A DNA stretch of 64,000 nt, taken from NCBI GenBank assembly GCA_947494825.1, contig CANLWN010000007.1:1-64000 (forward strand), given 5' to 3'. This DNA comes from an uncultured Flavobacteriaceae bacterium (lineage in GTDB: Bacteria > Bacteroidota > Bacteroidia > Flavobacteriales > Flavobacteriaceae). Position 1 is the first letter of the stretch; the number at the start of each line of letters is the position of its first letter. The notes beneath the pieces are model-generated. The model was not told the origin of the DNA. It was given only the letters and a program-made list of their open reading frames with translations, and searched no databases. The translations under genes and the position numbers were made by a program. Shown here piece after piece: positions 17,160 to 25,975 of the stretch.

Positions 17160-17912
17160 TTACTCTTTTATAGTGTGATTATAGGAAACTGCTTTTTCAT
17201 CAATTTCCTTCTCTGTCTTCTTTTTTTCTTCTTCTTCTTCTTCCAATACTTTCTGAACGGTAGTGTTCTCCACGGGCTCAGGAGCTTCATCCCCTCCGGT
17301 GAGCATACCTCCAAAACTTTGGAAACCAATACCCATTAGGCCGGTGATGATAAAGGTGATGCCCAGGCCTCTTAAAGGGGCGGGCACATTGGAATACCGT
17401 ATTTTCTCGCGGATGGCCGCAATGGCCAAAATGGCCAAGAACCAACCAATTCCAGAGCTTACCCCGTAGTTGAACGCCAATCCCAAGGTCTGGATATCCC
17501 TGGCCTGCATAAACAACGAACCTCCCAAAATGGCACAGTTCACCGCAATCAGTGGCAAGAAGATGCCCAGGGAATTATATAGGGCAGGAGAAAACTTTTC
17601 CACCACAATCTCCACCAACTGCACCATGGTGGCAATGGTGGCGATAAAGAGGATAAAGGACAAAAAGCTAAGGTTGTAATCGGCGTATTCCGGACCCAGC
17701 CAAGCCAGCGCGCCATCGCGCAACAGATACTGATCCAACAACCAGTTCAAAGGCACGGTCACGGCCAATACAAAGATAACTGCCGCTCCCAGTCCGACCG
17801 CTGTGGCCACCTTTTTGGAAACCGCCAAATACGAACACATTCCCAAAAACACGGAAAATACCATGTTATCGATGAATATGGATTTAAAAAATAGTTCGGT
17901 ATGCTCTAACAT
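17160..17912 (-). CDS. nqrE: Na+-translocating NADH:quinone reductase subunit E
   Basis: 250 aa. Six-helix membrane subunit, inverted homologue of NqrD. The pair binds an Fe centre between their half-helices with two Cys each, here Cys26 (GMCSY) and Cys126 (VNCAILG). It has the conserved VFSVFLGMC and GWFLAILAIAAIREK. The protein is about 50 residues longer than the roughly 198-residue Vibrio form. The extra C-terminal tail is highly charged (VLEEEEEEKKKTEKE) and would lie outside the membrane. The gene lies between nqrD (24-bp gap) and nqrF. Confidence 0.96.
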   Translation of the reverse strand: MLEHTELFFKSIFIDNMVFSVFLGMCSYLAVSKKVATAVGLGAAVIFVLAVTVPLNWLLDQYLLRDGALAWLGPEYADYNLSFLSFILFIATIATMVQLVEIVVEKFSPALYNSLGIFLPLIAVNCAILGGSLFMQARDIQTLGLAFNYGVSSGIGWFLAILAIAAIREKIRYSNVPAPLRGLGITFIITGLMGIGFQSFGGMLTGGDEAPEPVENTTVQKVLEEEEEEKKKTEKEIDEKAVSYNHTIKE

Positions 17913-17936
17913 AATAGTTCTTTTAAAGTCGCAATT

Positions 17937-18584
17937 TTAGTTCTCTTCGATTAAGGCCCTGTTCTTAGAGCGTTGTACCCAGATAATAATCCCCACTACG
18001 ATCAGGGCCGCTGGAGGTATGATCATAAAACCGTTGTTCTCGTAACCTGTGGCATAGAGCCCTGTTTTTTCAACGGGATCTCCAAGGACCTTGAAGCCCA
18101 TGAGGGTCCCCGAACCAAAGAGCTCTCTAAAAAAACCTACAATAATCAGGATAACCCCGTAACCCAGCGCGTTCCCAATACCGTCCAGAAAGGACTTCCA
18201 GGGCCCGTTGCCCAGTGCAAAAGCCTCAAAGCGCCCCATAATAATACAGTTGGTAATGATCAGTCCAACGAAAACCGCCAAGGTCTTGCTCAGCTCATAG
18301 GCGAAGGCCTTTAAAACCTGATCAACGATGATTACCAAAGTGGCCACGACCACGAGCTGTACAATAATCCGGATTTTGGACGGAATAATATTCCGCATTA
18401 GGGAAATGACCACATTTCCCACCCCTAGTACAAAGACCACGGATATAGCCATTACAATAGAGGCTTTCAATTCTGCGGTAATCGCCAAGGCGGAACAGAT
18501 GCCCAGTACCTGAATGGTAATGGGATTGTTATCGGCCAAGGGATCTAATATGAGATTCGCATCTTTTTTTGAGAGTAATGCCAT
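17937..18584 (-). CDS. nqrD: Na+-translocating NADH:quinone reductase subunit D
   Basis: 215 aa, normal length. Integral membrane subunit with six helices; Cys30 (LGICSALA) and Cys113 (TNCIIMGR) are the expected Fe-centre ligands shared with NqrE. Conserved sequences include GFFRELFGSGTLMG near the middle and a C-terminal helix followed by a short charged end. It is placed 4 bp after nqrC in the operon. Confidence 0.96.
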   Translation of the reverse strand: MALLSKKDANLILDPLADNNPITIQVLGICSALAITAELKASIVMAISVVFVLGVGNVVISLMRNIIPSKIRIIVQLVVVATLVIIVDQVLKAFAYELSKTLAVFVGLIITNCIIMGRFEAFALGNGPWKSFLDGIGNALGYGVILIIVGFFRELFGSGTLMGFKVLGDPVEKTGLYATGYENNGFMIIPPAALIVVGIIIWVQRSKNRALIEEN

Positions 18585-18588
18585 GGTC

Positions 18589-19341
18589 CTAGCTTTTTGT
18601 TTTTATAGTTTCCAAATAAGGCCTGTAGAGTTGTAAACTTTTTCTGATCATGGCCGAAAGACCATCACCGGTTATGGTGGCACCCGCAAGGGCATCCACT
18701 TCATTGTCGTCCTTGATATTGTTCACTGGGTCGTTATTTCCTTTTGCCACCTTGATGCCGGCATATTGACTCCCCTTGAGTATGGATTCCCCAATAAAAT
18801 CATCCATAAAATAGCGCTGCTTTATATTGGCGCCCAAACCCGGGGTCTCCCCTTTATGATCAAAGTATACCCCTTGCACCGTCATACTTTCGTCCAGGGC
18901 CACAAAGCCCCAAATGGCATCCCAGAGGCCCTTGCCTCGCATGGGCAGGATGTAATATTTTTTTCCATCCTTATCCCCGATAAAAACGGGTAATTTTCGA
19001 GGAGCTCCCGTTTTGGAAAGGGTTTCTTGTTTTTGAAGATCGATCAAATAAGCCTCATCATCCTGGGTAATCTTGTCCCCTTCGATTACGAGTTGTTCCG
19101 TAATGTATTTTGAAAATTCGCCTTCCACCCGATCGGTAGGAATGAAATTCACACTTCCCTCATCTTCATTCTCATGAACGCCCATGGCATATAGGATGTT
19201 CTGTTGTTTTTCAAAACGTTCGTTTTCACTGATCTTGTCCTTGAGACTGGCGGCCAAATAGGCCAGAATAGATCCCACAACCACTACCATCAGGGCTGCA
19301 AAAGCCACGGTGTAACTGTTCTTATCTGTATTGATTGCCAT
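18589..19341 (-). CDS. nqrC: Na+-translocating NADH:quinone reductase subunit C
   Basis: 250 aa. One N-terminal membrane helix (about residues 11-32), then a periplasmic FMN-binding domain. The flavinylation site is Thr222 in DALAGATIT. The usual Ser two places before the Ala of the motif is Ala here, while Gly-Ala-Thr is kept. The modifying enzyme ApbE is encoded downstream. Other family motifs: GKGLWDAIWGF and DHKGETPGLGANI. It sits 2 bp after nqrB. Confidence 0.96.
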   Translation of the reverse strand: MAINTDKNSYTVAFAALMVVVVGSILAYLAASLKDKISENERFEKQQNILYAMGVHENEDEGSVNFIPTDRVEGEFSKYITEQLVIEGDKITQDDEAYLIDLQKQETLSKTGAPRKLPVFIGDKDGKKYYILPMRGKGLWDAIWGFVALDESMTVQGVYFDHKGETPGLGANIKQRYFMDDFIGESILKGSQYAGIKVAKGNNDPVNNIKDDNEVDALAGATITGDGLSAMIRKSLQLYRPYLETIKTKS

Positions 19342-19343
19342 AA

Positions 19344-20597
19344 TTATACTGTTTCCGCTTTAAGTTGCTCTGCCTTGCCATCTGTAGTTTTGGGATGGAT
19401 GGTGGCCTGTTTAAGACGTTTCATTCTTCGTTTGATATTTCCCTTTACTACATAGTGATCGATGGTGGGGGCAAAGACGTTCATAAGAAGGATGGCCAAA
19501 AATACGCCCTCGGGATAGGCCGGATTAAAGGCACGGATCATGATGGAAATAAATCCGATCAGGAAACCGTAAATCCATTTGCCCCGATTGGTCTGTGCCC
19601 CGGTCACGGGGTCCGTGGCCATATATACAATACCAAAGGCCAAACCGCCTATAATGAGATGTTTCCACCCCTCCAAACTCATTAAACCATAAAACTTGCT
19701 GGTTTCGGCAATCCATGCCTGGTCTACCGCAAAATTGAAAATGTAAGCCATAACCAGTGCCCCGATAACCGCACTGACCATAATACGCCAGCTGGCAATT
19801 TTACTAAAGATGAGGAAGAGCCCTCCCAACAAGATCAAAAAGGCCGAGGTCTCCCCTACCGACCCCGGAATAAATCCGTAGAACATGTCCGAGAGTGAAT
19901 AGGCAAAGTCTTTGTTCTGGGCCAGAAAGCCCAAAACCGTCTCCCCGGAAATCTCATCAGCAGTACCGGCCAGATTTACCGCTTCGTGCACCCACACTTT
20001 GTCCCCACTCATCCAGGTAGGATACGCAAAGAACAGGAACGCCCTAATGGTCAGTGCCGGGTTAAGAATGTTCATCCCGGTTCCGCCAAACACTTCCTTT
20101 CCGATTACAACACCAAAGGCAATTGCAACGGCCAACATCCATAAGGGAATATCTACAGGTACGATAAGCGGAACAAGCATCCCGGTTACCAAATACCCTT
20201 CCTCTACCTCATGCCCCTTAATAACAGCGAAGAGAAATTCAATGGCCAAGCCTACCCCATAGGAAACAATGACCAAAGGGATTACTTTAAGGGCACCCAA
20301 CCAAAAATTGTCCCAGGTGAGGAAGTGTTCCATGACCGAAAAATCGGTTGGGAAACCGTTCACCGCGGCATAGTGTTGATAGCCTGTATTGAAAATCCCG
20401 AACAAGAGACATGGGATCAAGGCCATGATCACGGTATTCATGGTGCGCTTTAAATCGTCAGCCGCCCGTACGTGAGATCCGGAATGGGTGGTTTCGTTGG
20501 GGAGGTACAGAAAAGTATGGATGGCATTAAAAGCCGGGGCCATTTTCTTGCCCTTATACCTTTCCTTTAATTGGTGCATTTTAGTCTTTAAACCCAT
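19344..20597 (-). CDS. nqrB: Na+-translocating NADH:quinone reductase subunit B
   Basis: 417 aa. Large membrane subunit with about ten helices; it carries a covalent FMN and contributes to riboflavin and quinone binding and to Na+ translocation. The expected FMN-accepting Thr is Thr220 in the segment DEISGETVLG. The consensus ApbE target is S-G-A-T, so here Ala is replaced by Glu, checked on the DNA (tcc ggg gag acg). Other family motifs: GKEVFGGTGMNILNPALT, IPGSVGETSAFLILLGG and DPVTGAQTNRGKWIYG. It starts 2 bp after nqrA. Confidence 0.96.
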   Translation of the reverse strand: MGLKTKMHQLKERYKGKKMAPAFNAIHTFLYLPNETTHSGSHVRAADDLKRTMNTVIMALIPCLLFGIFNTGYQHYAAVNGFPTDFSVMEHFLTWDNFWLGALKVIPLVIVSYGVGLAIEFLFAVIKGHEVEEGYLVTGMLVPLIVPVDIPLWMLAVAIAFGVVIGKEVFGGTGMNILNPALTIRAFLFFAYPTWMSGDKVWVHEAVNLAGTADEISGETVLGFLAQNKDFAYSLSDMFYGFIPGSVGETSAFLILLGGLFLIFSKIASWRIMVSAVIGALVMAYIFNFAVDQAWIAETSKFYGLMSLEGWKHLIIGGLAFGIVYMATDPVTGAQTNRGKWIYGFLIGFISIMIRAFNPAYPEGVFLAILLMNVFAPTIDHYVVKGNIKRRMKRLKQATIHPKTTDGKAEQLKAETV

Positions 20598-20599
20598 TG

Positions 20600-21952
20600 T
20601 TATCCTATTTCTTTATACAATAAATCCAAGCCGTCCCTAATAATCTGCTGGTGCGGCTGTTTGGAAATGCAGATGAATTCCGTCAATGAAAAATCTTCCG
20701 GCGCCACTTCATAGAGTCCCAATTGTTCCATCTCATCCAAATCCTTCACCATACAGGCCTTTAAGAGCTGTAGCGGATAGATATCCAAGGGAAAGACTTC
20801 CTCATAACGTCCGGTAACCACAAAGGCGCGGTGTTCCCCGTTGGTATTTGTAGTTAACTTGTATTTCTTTTTGGGCTGCATCCAAGAGAAGGTCAACGCC
20901 CTAGTGGATGATATTTTGTTGAAAACGGGCTTGTTCCAGCCAAAAAACTCATAATCGTCCCCTTCGGGAATGGCGGTGACCGTATTATTGTAGAACCCTA
21001 GATAACCATCCGGGCTGCTTTTGGAACCGGTAAGTACATCCCCGTTTATGACGCGAATGTTCTCCTCATTTACCCCGCTTCCATAGAGGAAGGTGGAAAT
21101 CTCGGTACCGATTTTGGTCGTGTAGTACTTAGGTGCCTTTACCGAAGAACCGGCCAGGGCCACGATACGTTCAGGATTGAACTTTCCGGTAAGCAATAAC
21201 TCCCCAATGATGATTAAATCCTGAGGTGCTACGGTCCAGATCACCTCGCCCTTGTTGATGGGATCCAGTTTATTGATCTGTGTCCCTACCAAACCGGCAG
21301 GATGCGGCCCGGATACCTTGTGCAATGTTATACCGTTGAGGCCCGAAAGTGGGGAATTCGATGTTTTCCCTACGGAAACATGTACCTTGCCCGGTGTAAA
21401 CTTCCCAAGGGCGGTCAGTGCTGCTTGAAGCTCGGCTTCCTTGCCTTGGAGTACGTAATCCATATCTGCTGCCAAGGGCGCGGTGCCATAGGCCGAAATG
21501 AATATTGCCTTGGGCACGGCATCGGGATCTGCTATAATATCGTAGGGCCGTTGCTTAATAAAAGGCCAGCACCCCGCCTTTAATAACAAGGCCTTCAATT
21601 CCTCGGAGGATGCCCGTTCGGCATCGAGGGGTTGGTGGGTATGTTGTTCCTGGGATTTATCGGCCAAAACCTTTAGGGTAAGGATCTTTCTGCGGGCACC
21701 CCGTTCAATTTCGATCAGTTCGCCGCTTACCGGTGAGACGAACCTCATATCCTCCCTATTTTTATTGTAGAAAAGTGCTTCGCCAGCTTTGATTTCAGCT
21801 CCCTGTTTTACCAGCATTTTTGGCGTTATCCCATGAAAATCTAGAAGGTTTATGGCATAAACATTACTTAAAACGGCTTTGGAGGTAGTCTTTTCTGCGG
21901 CACCGACAAGGTTAATGTTTAAGCCTTTTTTGATTCGGATGTCTTTAGACAT
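20600..21952 (-). CDS. nqrA: Na+-translocating NADH:quinone reductase subunit A
   Basis: 450 aa, the expected length. Peripheral cytoplasmic subunit linked to quinone binding. It starts MSKDIRIKKGLNINLVG, has the lipoyl-like N-terminal segment FVSPVSGELIEIERGARRK, the central KTSNSPLSGLNGI and GPHPAGLVGTQI, and the C-terminal TGRYEEVFPLDIYPL. First gene of the operon nqrABCDEF, reading leftwards, with a -7 element 33 bp upstream. Complex I genes are not in this window, so whether Nqr is the sole NADH dehydrogenase cannot be said. Confidence 0.96.
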   Translation of the reverse strand: MSKDIRIKKGLNINLVGAAEKTTSKAVLSNVYAINLLDFHGITPKMLVKQGAEIKAGEALFYNKNREDMRFVSPVSGELIEIERGARRKILTLKVLADKSQEQHTHQPLDAERASSEELKALLLKAGCWPFIKQRPYDIIADPDAVPKAIFISAYGTAPLAADMDYVLQGKEAELQAALTALGKFTPGKVHVSVGKTSNSPLSGLNGITLHKVSGPHPAGLVGTQINKLDPINKGEVIWTVAPQDLIIIGELLLTGKFNPERIVALAGSSVKAPKYYTTKIGTEISTFLYGSGVNEENIRVINGDVLTGSKSSPDGYLGFYNNTVTAIPEGDDYEFFGWNKPVFNKISSTRALTFSWMQPKKKYKLTTNTNGEHRAFVVTGRYEEVFPLDIYPLQLLKACMVKDLDEMEQLGLYEVAPEDFSLTEFICISKQPHQQIIRDGLDLLYKEIG

Positions 21953-21985
21953 ATTGGATAGACCTTAGGTTAACAAAATTTCGAG

Positions 21986-21993
21986 CAAATTTA
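21986..21993 (-). promoter_or_regulatory. Probable -7 element of the nqr operon (TAAATTTG)
   Basis: A perfect TAnnTTTG on the minus strand, 33 bp upstream of the nqrA start. The -33 TTG is not obvious. The 152-bp region is shared with the divergent gene at 22105. Confidence 0.45.
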
Positions 21994-22104
21994 GTACTTA
22001 AACGGAAGTTATCATAATAATTCACCCTTAAAAATAGGGATTATATCGATACAAATTTTTTGGGTATACTTTTTGTTTACCTTTACCCAAAAAATACGGA
22101 ATAA

Positions 22105-23349
22105 ATGCGGTTCAATCCTAAACAAATTGTTTGTTTGCTTTTTGTTTCATCGATGTTCGCACAGGTTCAGGAAGAGGTTGATCCTCCTTCAAATATCAAA
22201 TCCATCATCTTTAAGGGACCTACGGAAGATCAGTTCCCCATTGTACAATTGGGGGAGACGATTCGTTTGGAATTTGATGACATTTTGGCCAACGAACAGG
22301 ATTATTACTACCGTTTTGTTCATTGCGATTACGACTGGACCCCCTCGCGTTTGCTCAAGTCCCAATTCCTTAGGGGAATGGACAACCAGCGTATCGTAAA
22401 TTACGAAAACAGCTATACTACCTTACAGCCCTATTCCAACTACCAACTCAGCATTCCCAATGCCCAAGTGCGCTTAAAAGTGACCGGAAATTACCTTATT
22501 AAAATCTACAACAGTTATGATGAGCTGCAGTTCTCCCGAAGGTTTGTGGTCTACAGGGATGTGGTAAAAGTTGGCGCCATTGTAAAACGTTCAAGGGATT
22601 TTAACTACCTCAACGAAAAACAGGTGGTGCAGTTTAATCTGAATCCCGCCGGTATTCAGCTGGTAAATCCGAAAAAGGAGGTTAAGGTGGCCATCTTGCA
22701 AAACTACCATTGGCCTACCGCCCGCTACAATATTGCACCTCAATTTACCCTGGGAAGCGAACTGGTTTACAAGTATGACCAGGAGACCAGTTTCTACGGG
22801 GGAAACGAATACTTAAATTTTGACACCAGCGATTTGCGGGCACCCAGTGCGGTGATTTCGCGCATCGAGTTCAAGAAACTGTATAACCACTATTTATTTA
22901 CCGACCGTTATCGATCCGAACGGCCCTATACCTTTTACCCGGATATCAACGGGGATTTTGTGATCCGAACGCTCCAAGGTACGGATGTTTCACGTGAGGC
23001 AGAATATACCAATGTACATTTTAGCCTGCCTTATACCGATGCACTTGCATTGGACAAGGTCTATGTCTTTGGCAAATACAACAATTATGCCCTTAACGAG
23101 GAAAACCAAATGCACTACAATGAGGACACCGGCCTCATGGAGGCCTCCATCAAAATGAAACAGGGTTTTCACAATTACAAATACGTTATTGAAAGAGAGG
23201 GTGATGTTATAGACCTGAACACGGTCTGCGGCAATTTTCACTTTACGGAAAACAATTATACGATTTTGGTCTATTACAGGAACTTCGGCGATATCTATGA
23301 CAGTGTCTTGGGCGTGGGCTCTGTAAACTCCAGAAATATTGCCAATTAA
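22105..23349 (+). CDS. Type IX secretion system plug-like protein (DUF5103 family)
   Basis: 414 aa. The signal peptide ends about residue 19 (SSMFAQ). The whole length matches the DUF5103 family as I know it: N-terminal domain with VDPPSNIKSIIFKGP and YYYRFVHCDYDWTPSRLLKSQ, a middle domain with SRRFVVYRD and LQNYHWPTAR, and a C-terminal carbohydrate-binding-like fold with YVFGKYNNY and HNYKYVI. Family knowledge: a DUF5103 protein was found plugging the SprA translocon of the T9SS from the periplasm. It is monocistronic or co-transcribed with the gene at 23407 (57-bp gap). This fits the T9SS cargo at 0.5-8.5 kb. Confidence 0.85.
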   Translation: MRFNPKQIVCLLFVSSMFAQVQEEVDPPSNIKSIIFKGPTEDQFPIVQLGETIRLEFDDILANEQDYYYRFVHCDYDWTPSRLLKSQFLRGMDNQRIVNYENSYTTLQPYSNYQLSIPNAQVRLKVTGNYLIKIYNSYDELQFSRRFVVYRDVVKVGAIVKRSRDFNYLNEKQVVQFNLNPAGIQLVNPKKEVKVAILQNYHWPTARYNIAPQFTLGSELVYKYDQETSFYGGNEYLNFDTSDLRAPSAVISRIEFKKLYNHYLFTDRYRSERPYTFYPDINGDFVIRTLQGTDVSREAEYTNVHFSLPYTDALALDKVYVFGKYNNYALNEENQMHYNEDTGLMEASIKMKQGFHNYKYVIEREGDVIDLNTVCGNFHFTENNYTILVYYRNFGDIYDSVLGVGSVNSRNIAN

Positions 23350-23406
23350 TGTATCTTTACCTTGGATCGGACCCACGGCATCGCGGTTCCCTTTCAAGCT
23401 TTGACC

Positions 23407-24543
23407 ATGACCAACAAACCAAACATTGTACCAAAAGGACGCTATAAGCTGAGATACAGGGGCACCCAATGTTTAAATTGCCAACACCCCCTGGATATGA
23501 GCGACAAATATTGTCCCAACTGTTCCCAGGCCAACAGCACCAAGAAACTGTCCCTAAAGGACTTTTTTGACGAGTTTTTCTCCAACCTTATCAATTACGA
23601 CTCCAAACTGTTAAAGACGCTAGCTGCCCTCTTGTTGAGACCGGGGCGGATTACGGCAGACTATGTAGCGGGAAAACGTGTGTCCTATACCAATCCCTTT
23701 CGGTTTATGTTAAGCCTGGCCTTTATATACTTTCTGATGTTGAACTTCTCGGGCAATTTTGAGACGCTGGATCGCTTTGGGGAAGAGGGCAGCGGTTCTT
23801 TTCTTAACACGGAAGGCAAAAGCTTGACCTTTTCAGCGGATGCAGCCGAACTGACCGATGAAGATCAGCAGGAAGCCCTAAGGCAATTGGATTCCCTGGG
23901 GATATCCAAGGTGGTAAAGCAGGCTACCCTTGATCGGGATTCCTTGATACTTGCAAATCCTACAGGCCATTTCAAAAGTCTGAACAAAGCGAGTTTTTTT
24001 AACCGGTACCTGCAAAAGCAGGAGTTTTTTCAGACGGTTATGGAAGCTAGGCAAATCCATCGTTTTGATCAAGCACGGGACTCCTTTGCCGTCCAGGAGA
24101 CTTGGGAGAACAGAATGGCTTTCAATACTGCCGGCAGCGCTTCCCGGGCCATGCGGCAGCCAGGTAGCTTTCTCAACGACATGATCGCCAAACTTCCGTT
24201 TGCGATTTTCTTCTTTTTACCGGTCTTTGCACTCTTCATTTGGTTGATGTACATCAGAAAAAAATACAATTACACCGATCATCTTATTTTTAGCTTTCAT
24301 AATCAATCCCTGTTATTTATCTTGCTCATTATTGGCTTCTTGATAGATGCCGCATTCAAAGTGGATTCGAGTGGGATCTTTTTGTTGATTTTCTTGATAT
24401 ACCTCTACAAGGCAATGCGAAATTTCTATCAGCAGGGGCGCGTTAAAACTATTGTTAAATACCTTATTCTTAATGCTATTTTTTTTATTTTAGCATCGAT
24501 TTCCGCAACCATTTTATTGGCCGGAAGCATTTTTACATATTGA
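23407..24543 (+). CDS. DUF3667 membrane protein with N-terminal zinc ribbon
   Basis: 378 aa from the ATG at 23407; an in-frame TTG at 23362 lies too close to the upstream gene. Residues about 19-40 hold a zinc ribbon (CLNC and CPNC), followed by KLSLKDFFDEFFSNL and LLLRPGRITADYVAGKR, typical of DUF3667. Membrane helices are at about 102-115 (RFMLSLAFIYFLMLNF) and, after a soluble central insert, four more in the C-terminal half. Function of the family is unknown. It is followed 3 bp later by apaG, so the two are co-transcribed. Confidence 0.82.
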   Translation: MTNKPNIVPKGRYKLRYRGTQCLNCQHPLDMSDKYCPNCSQANSTKKLSLKDFFDEFFSNLINYDSKLLKTLAALLLRPGRITADYVAGKRVSYTNPFRFMLSLAFIYFLMLNFSGNFETLDRFGEEGSGSFLNTEGKSLTFSADAAELTDEDQQEALRQLDSLGISKVVKQATLDRDSLILANPTGHFKSLNKASFFNRYLQKQEFFQTVMEARQIHRFDQARDSFAVQETWENRMAFNTAGSASRAMRQPGSFLNDMIAKLPFAIFFFLPVFALFIWLMYIRKKYNYTDHLIFSFHNQSLLFILLIIGFLIDAAFKVDSSGIFLLIFLIYLYKAMRNFYQQGRVKTIVKYLILNAIFFILASISATILLAGSIFTY

Positions 24544-24546
24544 GCA

Positions 24547-24933
24547 ATGATCACACAAGTAACAAAAGGCATCAAAGTTTCGGTGGATACTAGTTTTGAA
24601 GGGACATTCTTCAAGAACTACAAGATGCACTTTGCCTTTGGTTATACCATTACCATCGAGAATCAGAGCAAGGACTCCGTACAGTTGACCTCAAGGCACT
24701 GGCAGATTTACGATGCCCTGAATGAAATGGAAATCGTGGATGGGGAAGGTGTCATTGGCAAAAAACCTGTAATCCGTCCGGGAGAGTCACATACCTACAG
24801 TTCCGGATGCCTCTTGGCCTCGCCCCTTGGGGCTATGAAAGGGCACTACAATATGGTTAACTTTAGTTCTACGGAAAAATTCAGGGTCTATATCCCTACC
24901 TTTAAGTTTAGTGCACCCTTTGCACTTAACTAA
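24547..24933 (+). CDS. apaG: ApaG family protein (DUF525, FN3-like fold)
   Basis: 128 aa, the family's usual length. ApaG is a small beta-sandwich protein. E. coli ApaG is associated with Co2+/Mg2+ efflux, but the biochemical role is not settled. Visible motifs: IENQSKDSVQLTSRHWQI, GEGVIGKKPVIRPGESHTY, and SGCLLASPLGAMKGHYNM near the C-terminus. It begins 3 bp after the DUF3667 gene. Downstream lies the long word-repeat region. Confidence 0.93.
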   Translation: MITQVTKGIKVSVDTSFEGTFFKNYKMHFAFGYTITIENQSKDSVQLTSRHWQIYDALNEMEIVDGEGVIGKKPVIRPGESHTYSSGCLLASPLGAMKGHYNMVNFSSTEKFRVYIPTFKFSAPFALN

Positions 24934-24984
24934 GGCAGGTCGTTTTCACATTTCTTTTTTATTCTTTTTCCCTCTCGCCATGGT

Positions 24985-25730
24985 ATGGTTGAATAGTTGA
25001 TGGTTGATGGTTGACGGTGAACAGTAAGCAACAGGCAGTTTTAAATTCTAAGTTAGATGTTCCTTCACCGTAACTTCAAACCTTGAACCTTGAACCTTGA
25101 ACCTTGAACTTTGAACAGTGGGCAGTGGGCAGTGGGCGGTAGGCAGTAAACAGTTGACCGTTGATGGTTGGCAGTGGTAAGATATAAGATTTCAGCGCTG
25201 ACTTCCGACTTCTGACCTCCGACTTCCGACTTCTGAATCGGTCCCCTTGTCGCTAATCGCTATTGCCTATTGCCTTTTATCAGCAGGCAGTTGGCAGTAA
25301 ACAGTTGACCGTTCACAGTTGATGGTTGACGGTGAACAGCAAGCAACAGACAGTTTTAGGTGCTAAGTTTTAAATTCTAAGTTAGATGCTCCTTCACCGT
25401 AACTTCAAACCTTGAACCTTGAACTTTGAACAGTTGGCAGTGGTAAGATATAAGATTTCAGCGCTGACTTCCGACTTCTGACCTCCGACTTCTGAATCGG
25501 TCCCCTTGTCGCTAATCGCTTTTGCCTATTGCCTTTTATCAGCAGGCAGTTGGCAGTAAACAGTTGACCGTTGATGGTTGACGGTGAACAGCAAGCAACA
25601 GACAGTTTTAGGTGCTAAGTTTTAAATTCTAAGTTAGATGTTCCTTCACCGTAACTTCAAACCTTGAACCTTGAACTTTGAACAGTTGGCAGTGGGCAGT
25701 GGGCAGTGGGTAGTAAACAATGAACAATAA
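24985..25730. repeat. About 0.75 kb of degenerate tandem word repeats, about three copies of a 250-330 bp unit
   Basis: The stretch is built from short words repeated head to tail: ACCTTGA runs, GGCAGTGG runs, ACTTCCGACTTCTG runs, and TTGACGGTGAACAG. Longer segments recur. The word GTTAGATG in its context is at 25052, 25381 and 25633. The segment beginning GATATAAGATTTCAGCGCTG is at 25181 and 25447. The segment beginning CAGCAGGCAGTTGGCAGTAA is at 25281 and 25540. Such word repeats are typical of Bacteroidota intergenic DNA. No credible gene is present. Confidence 0.9.
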
Positions 25731-25756
25731 TCAAGGGGAAGCAAGGATTGAAACGA

Positions 25757-25835
25757 GGGATTCCTCGCAGACTCGGAATGACAAATCGATGTATACTGTC
25801 ATTCAGAGCGAAGCATCGCGAAGCGAAGAATCTCA
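25757..25835. repeat. Interspersed inverted repeat of the AGCGAAGCGAAGAATCTC type
   Basis: Two imperfect arms face each other. The left arm contains GATTCCTCGCAGACTCGG then AATGACA; the right arm starts TGTCATTCAGAGCGAAGC and ends GCGAAGAATCTC. Sequences of this kind are scattered in Bacteroidota genomes. It lies between the word-repeat block and the pruA promoter. Confidence 0.65.
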
Positions 25836-25939
25836 CACCTTTAATCAAGAACGGTTATCAATTATCAATTAATCTAAACCTTGAACTTCCAAGCGTGAAC
25901 TTCACCCCTTTTTTGTTTTATTTCCCCTCATGGTTTCAC

Positions 25940-25947
25940 TACCTTTG
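25940..25947 (+). promoter_or_regulatory. -7 element for pruA (TACCTTTG)
   Basis: A perfect TAnnTTTG, 28 bp upstream of the start codon. A TTG at 25913-25915 is 24 bp upstream of it, one longer than the usual spacing. Confidence 0.6.
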
Positions 25948-25975
25948 CGGCGACTAATTTTAAATAAAGATCATC

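Noticed and set aside
24985-25730. CRISPR-like or satellite array
   Set aside because: Repeats are degenerate, of variable spacing, and have no unique spacers of uniform length; no cas genes nearby.
25657-25848. Short minus-strand frame with a PTAHCPLPTV-like product
   Set aside because: It translates the intergenic word repeats; such frames are common artefacts in Bacteroidota annotation.
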